Part shown: piece by piece, positions 27,948 through 37,006 of the stretch
Numbering within the stretch: position 1 is the stretch's first letter
Layout of the letters: every line of letters begins with the position of its first letter
Assembly (NCBI GenBank): GCA_017517275.1
Contig: JAFWZX010000031.1
Span: 1 to 64,000, forward strand
Reading direction: 5' to 3'
DNA: 64,000 nt
Source: Clostridia bacterium
GTDB taxonomy: Bacteria > Bacillota > Clostridia > UBA1212 > UBA1255
Position numbers and translations under genes: made by a program
The notes under the pieces: generated by a model
What the model was told of the DNA's origin: nothing
Seen by the model: the letters and a program-made list of their open reading frames with translations, nothing else
Database searches by the model: none

Positions 27948-27978
27948 TCAGATTTTATCTAGCTAATTTTCAATAAGT

Positions 27979-28008
27979 AAGGGCTGCGATTGAGCAGCCC
28001 TTGTTTTA
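27979..28008 (+). terminator. Intrinsic terminator after the surface protein gene
   Basis: AAGGGCTGC (27979-27987) pairs perfectly with GCAGCCCTT (27994-28002) around a 6-nt loop and is followed by GTTTTAT. Confidence 0.92.
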
Positions 28009-28075
28009 TGGTAGGATACTACTATTGTATAGTATGCAGTAAAAACATGGAACACATTATATTGTGTTTTTCGTC

Positions 28076-28104
28076 TTGACACAAAAGTTCTTCGGATATA
28101 GAAT
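28076..28104 (+). promoter_or_regulatory. Promoter of the aldolase/dehydrogenase gene
   Basis: TTGACA (28076-28081) is followed after 17 nt by TAGAAT (28099-28104). Transcription should start near 28111, leaving about 29 nt before the ATG. It may also serve the two topoisomerase genes and beyond, since no terminator was seen until 36931. Confidence 0.8.
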
Positions 28105-28139
28105 ACTGTAGTTAGATTATACATTTTAGGAGGCTTTTT

Positions 28140-30113
28140 ATGTCTTTAGCAACAATCATTAAGATATCAAATAAGTACGGATCAAAGCCTGAGTTTGTTT
28201 TGGCAGGCGGCGGAAACACTTCTTTTAAAGATGACGATTTCCTCTACATTAAAGGTTCCGGTACAACACTTGCTACAATCAAAGAAGCAGGCTTTGTAAA
28301 AATGAACAGAGCAAAGCTTAGCGCAATGTTTGACAAGAAATATTCAGAAGATACAGTTAGCCGTGAAGCAGAAGTATTAGAAGATATGATGGATGCAAGA
28401 GATAAAACAGAGCTGGCAAAACGTCCAAGCGTTGAGACTCTTCTTCATAATCTCATTAACTATACTTACGTTGTTCATACTCATCCATCTATGTTAAATG
28501 GCCTTACTTGCGGCAAAGACGGTGAGAAGATTGCAAAAGAATTATTCGGCGACAACATTATCTGGATTGAATGTGTAGAACCCGGATATATTCTTGCTGC
28601 AAAATTAAGAGAAGCAATGATTGAGTATAAAGCAAATACAGGTAAAGATGCAGATATTATCCTTCTTCAGAATCACGGCATTTTTATCGGTGCTGACTCA
28701 GCAGAAGAGATTGATAGCAAGACAGATGCAGTATTTTCAAAGATTAAGTCAAAAATAACGCGTGAACCGGATTTTTCACCTGTGCAATTTGATAAAGAAA
28801 GAGCAGCCTTGATTGCTCCTGCTATCAGAATGATGCTCAAAGGCGATAACGCTACTTCTATAGTTACGTTCAGGACGAACAAAGAAGTTATGAATTTCGT
28901 AGCAGATAAAGACGCTTTCTATCCTGTTTCTTCAGCATACTCACCGGACCATATTGTATACTGCAAGCCTTTTGCACTGTTCGTTGAAGCTAAAGAAGAT
29001 ATTGAAGAACAGTACGTTGCAATTAAAGCGGCTATTGAAGAATATACAACAAAGAATGGCTTTGCTCCCAAGATTGTCGCAATCCAAGGTCTTGGCTTCT
29101 ATGCTTGGGGCACATCAAAGAAGAATGCTGACATTTGCGCTGAAGTATTCATCGATGCTTGTAAAATCGGCGTTTACTCACAGAGCTTTGGCGGTAGCCA
29201 GTTTATGTCAGATTACATGATTAACTTCATTTGCAATTGGGAAGTAGAATCCTATAGATCAAAGGTAAGTCTTGCAGCCGGTGCGGCTAAGAGACTTGAC
29301 GAGAAGATTGCTATTGTAACAGGCAGTGCGCAAGGCTTCGGTCAGGGTATTGCCGATGAGATGTTAAAACAAGGCGCAAACGTTACTATTGCAGACCTCA
29401 ATATAGAGCTTGCAAGTGCAAATAGCGATAAAATGAATGAACTCTATGGTAAGAACAAGACAATCGCATGCAAAGCTGACGTAAGTTCAGAAGAAGCTGT
29501 TGCAGACATGGTTTACGATACTGCCTTAGCATATGGCGGTCTTGACGTGTTTGTAAACAATGCAGGTATCGCTATTGCAGGTGCACTGGAAGAAATGACA
29601 GTTGCTAAATTTGATCTCGTTACGAAGATTAACTACACCGCGTATTATATTTGTGCGAAATTTGCTTCCAGAATAATGAAAATTCAGCACAAATTTGCAC
29701 CGTCATATATGATGGATATTATCCAGATCAACTCTAAATCAGGCCTTTCAGGTAGTAAAAACAACTTTGCTTATGCAGGCAGTAAATTTGGCGGCATCGG
29801 TCTTACACAGAGCTTTGCACTTGAACTTGTCGGTTACAATATCAAAGTTAACGCAATCTGCCCGGGCAACCTTTTAAACGGTCCACTGTGGTCTGATCCT
29901 GTAAAAGGTCTGTTTGTTCAATATCTCAACGCCGGCAAAGTACCCGGTGCTAAGACCGTTGCTGACGTTCGTGAATTCTATGAGTCTAAAGTTCCGATGC
30001 ACAGAGGTTGCGAGATTATTGACGTAGCGAGAGCTATTCTCTACATCATTGAGCAAGAGTATGAGACAGGACAAGCAATTCCCGTAACAGGCGGACAGAA
30101 TATGCTTAACTGA
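28140..30113 (+). CDS. Fused class II aldolase / short-chain dehydrogenase (rhamnose type)
   Basis: A 657-residue fusion. The first 390 residues are a class II aldolase with the zinc His sites in VVHTHPSMLNGLTCG and QNHGIFIG. The rest is a short-chain dehydrogenase with the nucleotide loop VTGSAQGFGQGIAD, NNAGIA and the catalytic Tyr/Lys of YAGSKFGG. This architecture is known as rhamnulose-1-phosphate aldolase/lactaldehyde dehydrogenase (RhaE/RhaEW type), giving dihydroxyacetone phosphate and oxidising L-lactaldehyde. That fits two GH78 rhamnosidase genes in the window, but L-rhamnose isomerase and rhamnulokinase are absent, so the substrate is inferred. Strong AGGAGG site before the ATG. 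Confidence 0.88.
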   Translation: MSLATIIKISNKYGSKPEFVLAGGGNTSFKDDDFLYIKGSGTTLATIKEAGFVKMNRAKLSAMFDKKYSEDTVSREAEVLEDMMDARDKTELAKRPSVETLLHNLINYTYVVHTHPSMLNGLTCGKDGEKIAKELFGDNIIWIECVEPGYILAAKLREAMIEYKANTGKDADIILLQNHGIFIGADSAEEIDSKTDAVFSKIKSKITREPDFSPVQFDKERAALIAPAIRMMLKGDNATSIVTFRTNKEVMNFVADKDAFYPVSSAYSPDHIVYCKPFALFVEAKEDIEEQYVAIKAAIEEYTTKNGFAPKIVAIQGLGFYAWGTSKKNADICAEVFIDACKIGVYSQSFGGSQFMSDYMINFICNWEVESYRSKVSLAAGAAKRLDEKIAIVTGSAQGFGQGIADEMLKQGANVTIADLNIELASANSDKMNELYGKNKTIACKADVSSEEAVADMVYDTALAYGGLDVFVNNAGIAIAGALEEMTVAKFDLVTKINYTAYYICAKFASRIMKIQHKFAPSYMMDIIQINSKSGLSGSKNNFAYAGSKFGGIGLTQSFALELVGYNIKVNAICPGNLLNGPLWSDPVKGLFVQYLNAGKVPGAKTVADVREFYESKVPMHRGCEIIDVARAILYIIEQEYETGQAIPVTGGQNMLN

Positions 30114-30145
30114 TAGGTATAATATTTTCAGCAAAGGATAAACAA

Positions 30146-32116
30146 ATGGCAAAAAAAGATACTTACGATAATGAAAGTATTAAGTCGCTGAAGGGGCCTG
30201 ACAGAGTCAGGCTCCGCCCGGCGGCTATTCTTGGTTCTGACGGACTGGAAGGATGCGAGCATACTTTCATAGAAATACTCGCAAATTCCATTGATGAAGC
30301 ACGTGAAGGATACGGAAAAGTAATTGAGATTACACGGTTTAAAGATCACTCGATCCAAATTCGTGATTACGGACGTGGATGTCCTGTTGATTACAACGCA
30401 AAAGAGAAACGCTACAACTGGGAGCTGGTATACTGCGAGCTGTATGCCGGCGGTAAATACAATAACAACTCAAGCGGAGACTATGAATATAGCCTTGGCT
30501 TAAACGGTCTTGGCAGCTGTGCAACACAGTATAGCTCTGAGTATATGGACGTAACCGTTTACAAAGACGGATATAAATACGATCTTCATTTTGAAAAAGG
30601 ATATAACAAAGGCGGCCTTAAGAAGGAGCCTTTTCAATATAAACAGTCAGGTACTATTCAAAAATGGAAGCCTGATTTAGACGTTTTTACAGATATTAAC
30701 ATTCCATTAGAATATTTTCAGACAGTATTAAAGAAGCAGGCGGTAGTAAACGCCGGCCTCAAATTCAAACTTTTTGATGAAGTCAGCGGTGAAAAGTTCG
30801 AGTATCTTTACGAAAACGGAATAATTGACTACGTTAAAGAATTATCACAGGATCAGGGCTTTTCATCTCCTCAATATTATGAGACAAGCACAAAGGGGCG
30901 CGATAGAGAGGATAAGCCGGAATACAAAGTGAAAATGCAGTTTTCGTTTTGTTTTAACAATAAGATTAACGTTATTGAATATTATCATAATTCCAGTTAT
31001 TTGGAAAACGGCGGTTCTCCGGACAAAGCTGTTAAGGCTGCTTTCGTGGCAGAAATTGATAAATATATAACAAAAGAAGGTAAATACACAAAAAATGACG
31101 ATAAAATTTCATTTACTGATATTGCCGACAGCCTAATCATAGTAACGAACTCGTTTTCAACAGAGACCAGCTACGAAAATCAAACAAAAAAAGCTATAAC
31201 AAATAAATTCATAAGAGAAGCAATGACAGACTTCATCAAGAAAAATCTGGAAGTTTATTTTATCGAAAATAAGCTTGAAGCAGATCGGATTATGGAGCAG
31301 GTGCTTATTAATATGAGAAGCCGTCTGTCTGCTGAGAAACAGCGTGTTAATATTAAGAAAAAGTTGCAAGGCAACGTTGACATGACAAACAGAGTAAAAA
31401 AGTTTGTCGATTGCCGTACGAAGGATGTAAACAAACGCGAGCTTTACATCGTAGAGGGTGACTCTGCATTAGGTTCGGTAAAGATGGGTCGTGATAGTGA
31501 GTTCCAGGCTATTATGCCCATTCGCGGTAAAATATTAAATTGTCTTAAGGCCGATGACAGCAAAATTTTTGAAAGTGATATTATAACGGATCTTGTTCGT
31601 GTTCTTGGCTGCGGCGTACAATTAAAAAGCAAGCATAATAAGGATTTATCGATGTTTGATATAAATCTTCTGAAGTGGAACAAAGTAATTATCTGTACCG
31701 ATGCAGACGTTGACGGATACCAGATAAGGACGCTTGTTCTTGCTATGATTTACAGGCTTATGCCGGAATTGATCCTGCATGGTAAAGTTTTCATTGCAGA
31801 ATCTCCGCTCTACGAGATAAATTGTAAGAAAGATACGTATTTTGCATATGATGAGAAGGAGAAAGCACAGATTCTGTCAGAGATTCAAGGTAAATACACG
31901 ATTCAACGTTCTAAAGGTCTTGGTGAGAATGAACCTGAGATGATGAGGCGTACTACTATGAATCCCGAAACAAGAAGACTCATAAAAGTTATGCCTGATG
32001 AGGCAGAACAAACGGCAAGTGTCTTTGAAATGCTGCTTGGAGATGACCTTGAACGACGCAAGGAGCATATAAGATTATTTGGTCACTTATATTTAGATGA
32101 CCTTGATTTGGCTTGA
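30146..32116 (+). CDS. Divergent type IIA topoisomerase, ATPase subunit (ParE/GyrB-like)
   Basis: A 656-residue GHKL ATPase plus Toprim subunit. The ATP site is visible: EILANSIDEAREG, IRDYGRGCPVDY and SLGLNGLGSC. The Toprim domain has LYIVEGDSALGSVKM, PIRGKILN and CTDADVDGYQIRTL. The segment that normally reads RKRPGMYIG is RLRPAAILGSDGLEG, so it belongs to a divergent clade and not to ordinary GyrB or ParE. Together with the next gene it forms a complete enzyme that cuts both DNA strands. Gap of 32 nt to the gene before and 15 nt to the next; a pair, so one complex. Confidence 0.9.
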   Translation: MAKKDTYDNESIKSLKGPDRVRLRPAAILGSDGLEGCEHTFIEILANSIDEAREGYGKVIEITRFKDHSIQIRDYGRGCPVDYNAKEKRYNWELVYCELYAGGKYNNNSSGDYEYSLGLNGLGSCATQYSSEYMDVTVYKDGYKYDLHFEKGYNKGGLKKEPFQYKQSGTIQKWKPDLDVFTDINIPLEYFQTVLKKQAVVNAGLKFKLFDEVSGEKFEYLYENGIIDYVKELSQDQGFSSPQYYETSTKGRDREDKPEYKVKMQFSFCFNNKINVIEYYHNSSYLENGGSPDKAVKAAFVAEIDKYITKEGKYTKNDDKISFTDIADSLIIVTNSFSTETSYENQTKKAITNKFIREAMTDFIKKNLEVYFIENKLEADRIMEQVLINMRSRLSAEKQRVNIKKKLQGNVDMTNRVKKFVDCRTKDVNKRELYIVEGDSALGSVKMGRDSEFQAIMPIRGKILNCLKADDSKIFESDIITDLVRVLGCGVQLKSKHNKDLSMFDINLLKWNKVIICTDADVDGYQIRTLVLAMIYRLMPELILHGKVFIAESPLYEINCKKDTYFAYDEKEKAQILSEIQGKYTIQRSKGLGENEPEMMRRTTMNPETRRLIKVMPDEAEQTASVFEMLLGDDLERRKEHIRLFGHLYLDDLDLA

Positions 32117-32131
32117 TGAGGAGGGAATATA

Positions 32132-34324
32132 ATGGCAGAAGATAAAAATCTATATAAAGAACAAATCATCACAGACACCCTTGAGGTCAATTATATGCCC
32201 TATGCAATGAGTGCTATTCTATCTCGTGCTATTCCGGAAATAGACGGATTTAAGCCCTCACACAGAAAGCTTTTATACACCATGTATAAAAAAGGATTGC
32301 TGACAGGTTCAAGAACAAAGTCGGCTAACGTAGTAGGTGAGACAATGAGGCTCAACCCTCACGGCGACCAGGCCATCTACGAGACGATGGTCAGAATGAC
32401 AAGAGGAAACGGTTCTCTACTCCATCCTTACGTAGACTCGAAGGGAAACTTTGGTAAAGTATATTCCAGAGATATGGCCTTTGCCGCTTCCCGTTATACA
32501 GAAGTAAAATTAGAAAAAATCTGCGAAGAGGTCTTTAGGGACATAGACAAGGACACGGTTGATTTTGTGGATAATTATGACGGTGAAATGAAAGAGCCTG
32601 TGCTTCTTCCTGTTACTTTTCCTACTATACTTGCAAACTGTACCCAGGGTCTTGCCGTTGGTATGGCTACCAATATATGCAGTTTTAATCTTCATGAACT
32701 GATTGATGCAACGTGCAGCTATATAGACAATCCCGAGTGTGATTTGCTCCAATACATACAGGCTCCTGATTTTTCAACGGGAGGCACTTGCGTCTATAAT
32801 AAGAGTGTAATGTCATCTGTAATCGAAACAGGCCGCGGAAGTATAAAAGTCAGAGGAAAATACAGATACGATAAGAAAAACAATTGTATCGAGATTTACG
32901 AAGTCCCTTATACAACCACTGCGGAAGTTATCATGGATGATATTATTAAGATTTTCAAAGAGGGAAAAATCAAGGATATCCAGGATGTACGTGACGAAAC
33001 TGATATTAACGGACTTAAGATAACAATAGACGTTAAGAAATCAGCAAATGTAGAAGATATAATGAATAAAATATATCGTTTTACAACTTTGCAAGACAGT
33101 TTTGCGTGTAATTTTAATATAATTGTCGACGGCGCTCCTATGGTACTCGGTGTTCGCGGAATTCTTAAACACTGGCTTGATTTTAGAATAAAGTGTTTAA
33201 AAAGACAAATTGCACATGATATCACTGCAAAGAAAGACAGACTCCACCTTTTAAAGGGCCTTGAGAAGATATTGCTTGATATTGATAAAGCTATTAAAAT
33301 TATTCGTGAAACAGAAAAAGACGATTTGGTTATTCCTAACTTGATGTGGGGCTTTGGCATTGACGAGATTCAGGCGAATTTTATAGCGGAAATCAAACTG
33401 AGAAATATCAATAAAGAGTATATTATTAACAAACTGGATGAGATAGATAAGCTGCTTAAAGAGATTGAGGATCTTGAGGATTTAATAAAAACAGATAAGC
33501 GCATTCGCAAATATATTCAGAATCAGCTTAGGGCTATCGAAAAGAAATTTGCCAAGGAGAGGAAAACAGATATAATTCACGAAGAAGAAGTTGTTGTCGT
33601 TACTCAGGACCAGATGATTGAAGAATATAACGTAAGACTCTTCTTGTCAGAAGAAGGATACTTTAAGAAGATTCCTCTAACGGCTCTTCGTAACAATCCT
33701 GAACATAAATTCAAAGAAGGAGACAGCTTTATTCAGGAGTCGGATTGGCATAACAAATCTGAGATTATATTTTTCTCAGACAAGCAGAGCGTATACAAAA
33801 TGAAAATCTATGATTTCCCTGATAGAAAAGCCGGTGAAATAGGAGACTATCTTGTAAACAGCCTTGGACTGGAAGACGGGGAGAAGATCCTTTGCTTTGT
33901 GCCTACCGACGGTTACACAGGTAACTTGTTATTTGGCTTTGCCAACGGAAAAATAGCAAAAGTTCCAATGGACAGTTATGCCACGAAGAATAACCGTAAG
34001 AAACTTATCAATGCATATTCAGACGTCAGTCCTATAGCAGGAATAGAATTTTTTACCGAAGATATTGACGTGGCAATATGCGCAGAAAACGACAGATTAC
34101 TCGTTATAAATTCATCTTTGATACCGCTTAAGACTACAAAGAGCTCTCAGGGAGTTCAGGTTCTGAAGATGAAGAAAGGTATGAACGCAAAATACATGAA
34201 ACATGTAGACAAATGCGGCTTTGCGGAGTATAAAGTATATCGGGTTAAAAATATCCCTGTAGCCGGCAGCTTCCTTAAAGATGCCGACAGACAAAACAAA
34301 CAACTAAGTTTATTTGATGATTGA
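32132..34324 (+). CDS. Divergent type IIA topoisomerase, DNA-cleaving subunit (ParC/GyrA-like)
   Basis: The 730-residue partner of the preceding ATPase. The cleavage domain carries SRAIPEIDGFKPSHRKLLYTM, MRLNPHGDQAIYETM and the active Tyr122 in FAASRYTEVKLE. A coiled-coil arm (about 345-470) and a six-bladed C-terminal DNA-wrapping domain follow. The gyrase QRRGGKG box was not found, so decatenation in the manner of topoisomerase IV is more likely than supercoiling. GAGGAGG precedes the ATG. The organism's normal gyrase is presumably elsewhere. Confidence 0.9.
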   Translation: MAEDKNLYKEQIITDTLEVNYMPYAMSAILSRAIPEIDGFKPSHRKLLYTMYKKGLLTGSRTKSANVVGETMRLNPHGDQAIYETMVRMTRGNGSLLHPYVDSKGNFGKVYSRDMAFAASRYTEVKLEKICEEVFRDIDKDTVDFVDNYDGEMKEPVLLPVTFPTILANCTQGLAVGMATNICSFNLHELIDATCSYIDNPECDLLQYIQAPDFSTGGTCVYNKSVMSSVIETGRGSIKVRGKYRYDKKNNCIEIYEVPYTTTAEVIMDDIIKIFKEGKIKDIQDVRDETDINGLKITIDVKKSANVEDIMNKIYRFTTLQDSFACNFNIIVDGAPMVLGVRGILKHWLDFRIKCLKRQIAHDITAKKDRLHLLKGLEKILLDIDKAIKIIRETEKDDLVIPNLMWGFGIDEIQANFIAEIKLRNINKEYIINKLDEIDKLLKEIEDLEDLIKTDKRIRKYIQNQLRAIEKKFAKERKTDIIHEEEVVVVTQDQMIEEYNVRLFLSEEGYFKKIPLTALRNNPEHKFKEGDSFIQESDWHNKSEIIFFSDKQSVYKMKIYDFPDRKAGEIGDYLVNSLGLEDGEKILCFVPTDGYTGNLLFGFANGKIAKVPMDSYATKNNRKKLINAYSDVSPIAGIEFFTEDIDVAICAENDRLLVINSSLIPLKTTKSSQGVQVLKMKKGMNAKYMKHVDKCGFAEYKVYRVKNIPVAGSFLKDADRQNKQLSLFDD

Positions 34325-34344
34325 TCATATTTGGAGGTAATAAA

Positions 34345-35541
34345 ATGAAAAAAGCAGAATTACTTATTGAAAAATTAAATGACAATGACGTTAACGTTAG
34401 ACTTGACTCTTTAAGACAGCTCAAGGCTATGATAGATAGTGGAGAACTTGAAGCTCCTGTTCAGGGCAATGACGTTAATAATCATATCCATACAATTTAT
34501 TCTTTTTCTCCGTATTCACCTACAAAGGCAGTGTGGATGGCATATCAGGCAGGGCTCAAAACCTGCGGTATAATGGATCATGATTCACTAAGCGGCGCAC
34601 GTGAGTTTATAGAAGCTGCAAAGATTATTGATCTTTTGTCAACAATCGGAGTTGAATGCCGCGTAAAAATGTCAGGCACGCCGTTAGTCGGAAGAAGAAT
34701 TAACAACCCTGACCAGGATAGCGTTGCGTATATGGCGCTTCACGGTATTCCTCATCAGTATATCGATACAGTCATTGAATTCTTTAAGCCCTACGTAGCT
34801 GCAAGAAATATCAGAAACAGAAAAATGATTGACAATATTAACGCTCTGACAGAACCTTACGGAATTACAACCTCCTTTGATAATGACGTTGTGCCGATTT
34901 CTATGTTTCACGACGGCGGTTCGATTACAGAGCGTCACTTACTGTTTGCCGTTGCAAAGAATATAGTTGCCAAGCTTGGCAAAGGTCCTCAGGTTGTTTC
35001 TTTCCTGGAAGACGAGATGAAAGTTCCGCTGTCTGCCAAGGTAAAAGGCTTCTTGAATGACAGCGATAATGACGTTTACGAATACGACCTTCTCGGTGCA
35101 TTAAAGAGCAATATGGTAGAGAAGTTCTACATCGATGCTACGGATGAGTGCCCCGATGTTCGTGAAGTAATTGCACTTTCCGAGAAAATCCACGCTTTCA
35201 GTGCATATGCTTATCTCGGTGACGTAGGCGACAGCGTAACGGGAGATAAGAAAACGCAAAAGTTTGAAGATGATTATCTTGATACTTTATTTGAGGTTCT
35301 AAAAGAGCTCAAGTTTACAGCTGTTACGTACATGCCTTCACGTAATACCATGGATCAGCTTCACCGCGTAAGAGATCTTTGTGTAAAGCATGATTTATTC
35401 CAGATAAGCGGAGAGGATATTAACTCACCAAGACAGTCATTTATTTGCGTAGCTCAGAGGAATCCGGAATTCAAAAATCTTTACGATGCTACGATGACTC
35501 TCATTGAAAGAGAGAAGAGGTTAACTGATGAAAACGTATGA
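34345..35541 (+). CDS. PHP-domain metal-dependent hydrolase
   Basis: A 398-residue PHP-superfamily protein. The first metal motif is HIH (His47, His49) in VNNHIHTIYSFSPY, followed by IMDHDSLSGAREF (Asp78-His79-Asp80) and later SGEDINSPRQ. PHP proteins split phosphoester bonds, for example histidinol phosphate or 3',5'-nucleoside bisphosphates, using a trinuclear metal centre. The N-terminal 40 residues (ELLIEKLNDNDVNVRLDSLRQLK) look like a short HEAT-type helical lead. The frame begins at a TTG 24 nt earlier, but GGAGGT fits the ATG at 34345. It overlaps the next gene by 14 nt, so the two products probably act together. Substrate unknown. Confidence 0.8.
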   Translation: MKKAELLIEKLNDNDVNVRLDSLRQLKAMIDSGELEAPVQGNDVNNHIHTIYSFSPYSPTKAVWMAYQAGLKTCGIMDHDSLSGAREFIEAAKIIDLLSTIGVECRVKMSGTPLVGRRINNPDQDSVAYMALHGIPHQYIDTVIEFFKPYVAARNIRNRKMIDNINALTEPYGITTSFDNDVVPISMFHDGGSITERHLLFAVAKNIVAKLGKGPQVVSFLEDEMKVPLSAKVKGFLNDSDNDVYEYDLLGALKSNMVEKFYIDATDECPDVREVIALSEKIHAFSAYAYLGDVGDSVTGDKKTQKFEDDYLDTLFEVLKELKFTAVTYMPSRNTMDQLHRVRDLCVKHDLFQISGEDINSPRQSFICVAQRNPEFKNLYDATMTLIEREKRLTDENV

Positions 35542-36919
35542 TATTGTTATTATCGGCGGTGGTACAGCCGGTATATTTGCTGCATATGAATTGAATAAGC
35601 TTAATCCTGATTCAAAAATTGCAATTATTGAACAGGGTCATCCAATAAGATGCAGAGTATGTCCTATTGTTGAGGGTAAGGTAAAGACGTGTATCAACTG
35701 TAAAAATTGCTCGATAATGAATGGCTTTGGCGGAGCCGGGGCCTTTTCAGACGGTAAGTTTAATTTTACTACTGAATTTGGCGGATGGCTTAATGATTAT
35801 CTTCCGGATAGTGAAGTTATGGATCTTATCGAATACGTTGACAGTGTAAACGTAGAATTCGGAGCTACAACCCAAAGGTTTTCTACATACTCAGATGCGG
35901 CTCGCGCTTTGGAAAAGAAAGCGCTTGAACACGACTTGCATCTGCTCCAGGCATCAGTAAAACACCTTGGAACAGAGAAAAATCTGGATATTCTTACTAA
36001 TATTTATGATTATTTGCAGGATAAAATTGATATTTTGTGCAATACCACGGTAGAGCATATTATCAAAACCGGTACCGGTGAGTACGAGCTTATGATTAAT
36101 GGCGCAGCGGACGTAAAATGTCAGTATTTAGTCGCGGCTCCCGGACGGTCCGGTGCTGAGTGGTTCTCGGCCGAATGTAAGAAGCTCGGTATAGAGCTTG
36201 TAAACAACCAGGTAGATATCGGAGTAAGAGTTGAGCTTCCTGCAAAGGTTTTTGAAGACATTACGAACGTTGTATATGAAGCAAAACTGGTTTACAGAAC
36301 AAAACAGTACGGCGACAATGTAAGAACATTCTGCATGAATCCTAACGGACACGTTGTTATGGAGAACGTAGACGGATTAATAACGGTCAACGGTCACAGT
36401 TACAGCGAGGCTTCATTGCAAAGTGAGAATACAAACTTTGCGCTTCTTGTAAGTAACCGTTTTACACAGCCTTTTAATCAACCATATCAGTACGGTAAGA
36501 GAATCGCATCATTATCGAACATGTTAGCCGGAGGTGTCCTTGTACAGCGCTTCGGAGATTTGATTAAAGGCGTGAGAACAAATGAGCATAGATTAGGCAA
36601 GAGTTTTACAAAGCCTACGTTGAATGCTACACCGGGAGATTTGAGCCTTGTTCTTCCCAAACGTCATCTTGATAATATTATCGAGATGATTTACGCCCTT
36701 GATAAGGTTGCTCCCGGAACGGCAAACCACGATACTCTGCTATACGGAGTTGAGGTTAAGTTCTACAGTTCAAGAATTGTTCTGAGCAATCAGTTAGAAA
36801 CGGAACATACAAATCTTTTTGCCTGCGGTGACGGTGCCGGAATTACAAGAGGCCTGTCTCAGGCGGCTGCCAGCGGTGTTCACGTTGCTCGTGTGGTTAG
36901 CAAAAGGATGTCAAATTGA
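35528..36919 (+). CDS. FAD-dependent oxidoreductase with a five-cysteine cluster (COG2509-like)
   Basis: A 463-residue flavoprotein with the dinucleotide loop IIGGGTAGIFAAYEL at the start and a closing FAD motif LFACGDGAGITRGLSQAAASG. A cysteine-rich insertion near the start holds Cys42, Cys45, Cys55, Cys58 and Cys61 just before GFGGAGAFSDGKFNF, which could ligate an iron-sulfur cluster or zinc. It belongs to the uncharacterised FAD-dependent dehydrogenases I know as COG2509. No experimental substrate is known to me. It is translated with the PHP hydrolase (14-nt overlap) and precedes purine salvage genes. Confidence 0.8.
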   Translation: MKTYDIVIIGGGTAGIFAAYELNKLNPDSKIAIIEQGHPIRCRVCPIVEGKVKTCINCKNCSIMNGFGGAGAFSDGKFNFTTEFGGWLNDYLPDSEVMDLIEYVDSVNVEFGATTQRFSTYSDAARALEKKALEHDLHLLQASVKHLGTEKNLDILTNIYDYLQDKIDILCNTTVEHIIKTGTGEYELMINGAADVKCQYLVAAPGRSGAEWFSAECKKLGIELVNNQVDIGVRVELPAKVFEDITNVVYEAKLVYRTKQYGDNVRTFCMNPNGHVVMENVDGLITVNGHSYSEASLQSENTNFALLVSNRFTQPFNQPYQYGKRIASLSNMLAGGVLVQRFGDLIKGVRTNEHRLGKSFTKPTLNATPGDLSLVLPKRHLDNIIEMIYALDKVAPGTANHDTLLYGVEVKFYSSRIVLSNQLETEHTNLFACGDGAGITRGLSQAAASGVHVARVVSKRMSN

Positions 36920-36930
36920 CAAAATTTATT

Positions 36931-36964
36931 TGGCGGATAGGTTGCATTTATCCGCCATTTTTAA
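36931..36964 (+). terminator. Intrinsic terminator before xpt
   Basis: TGGCGGATA (36931-36939) pairs perfectly with TATCCGCCA (36949-36957) around a 9-nt loop and is followed by five T. It ends the operon that begins at 28076. Confidence 0.9.
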
Positions 36965-37006
36965 TATAATCATATTTGATTTACAATTTATGGGAGGATA
37001 CGTTTT

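Noticed and set aside
36920-37006. Purine riboswitch before xpt
   Set aside because: The gap contains a clear intrinsic terminator and a short AT-rich stretch; it is too short for the three-helix aptamer and no conserved core was seen.
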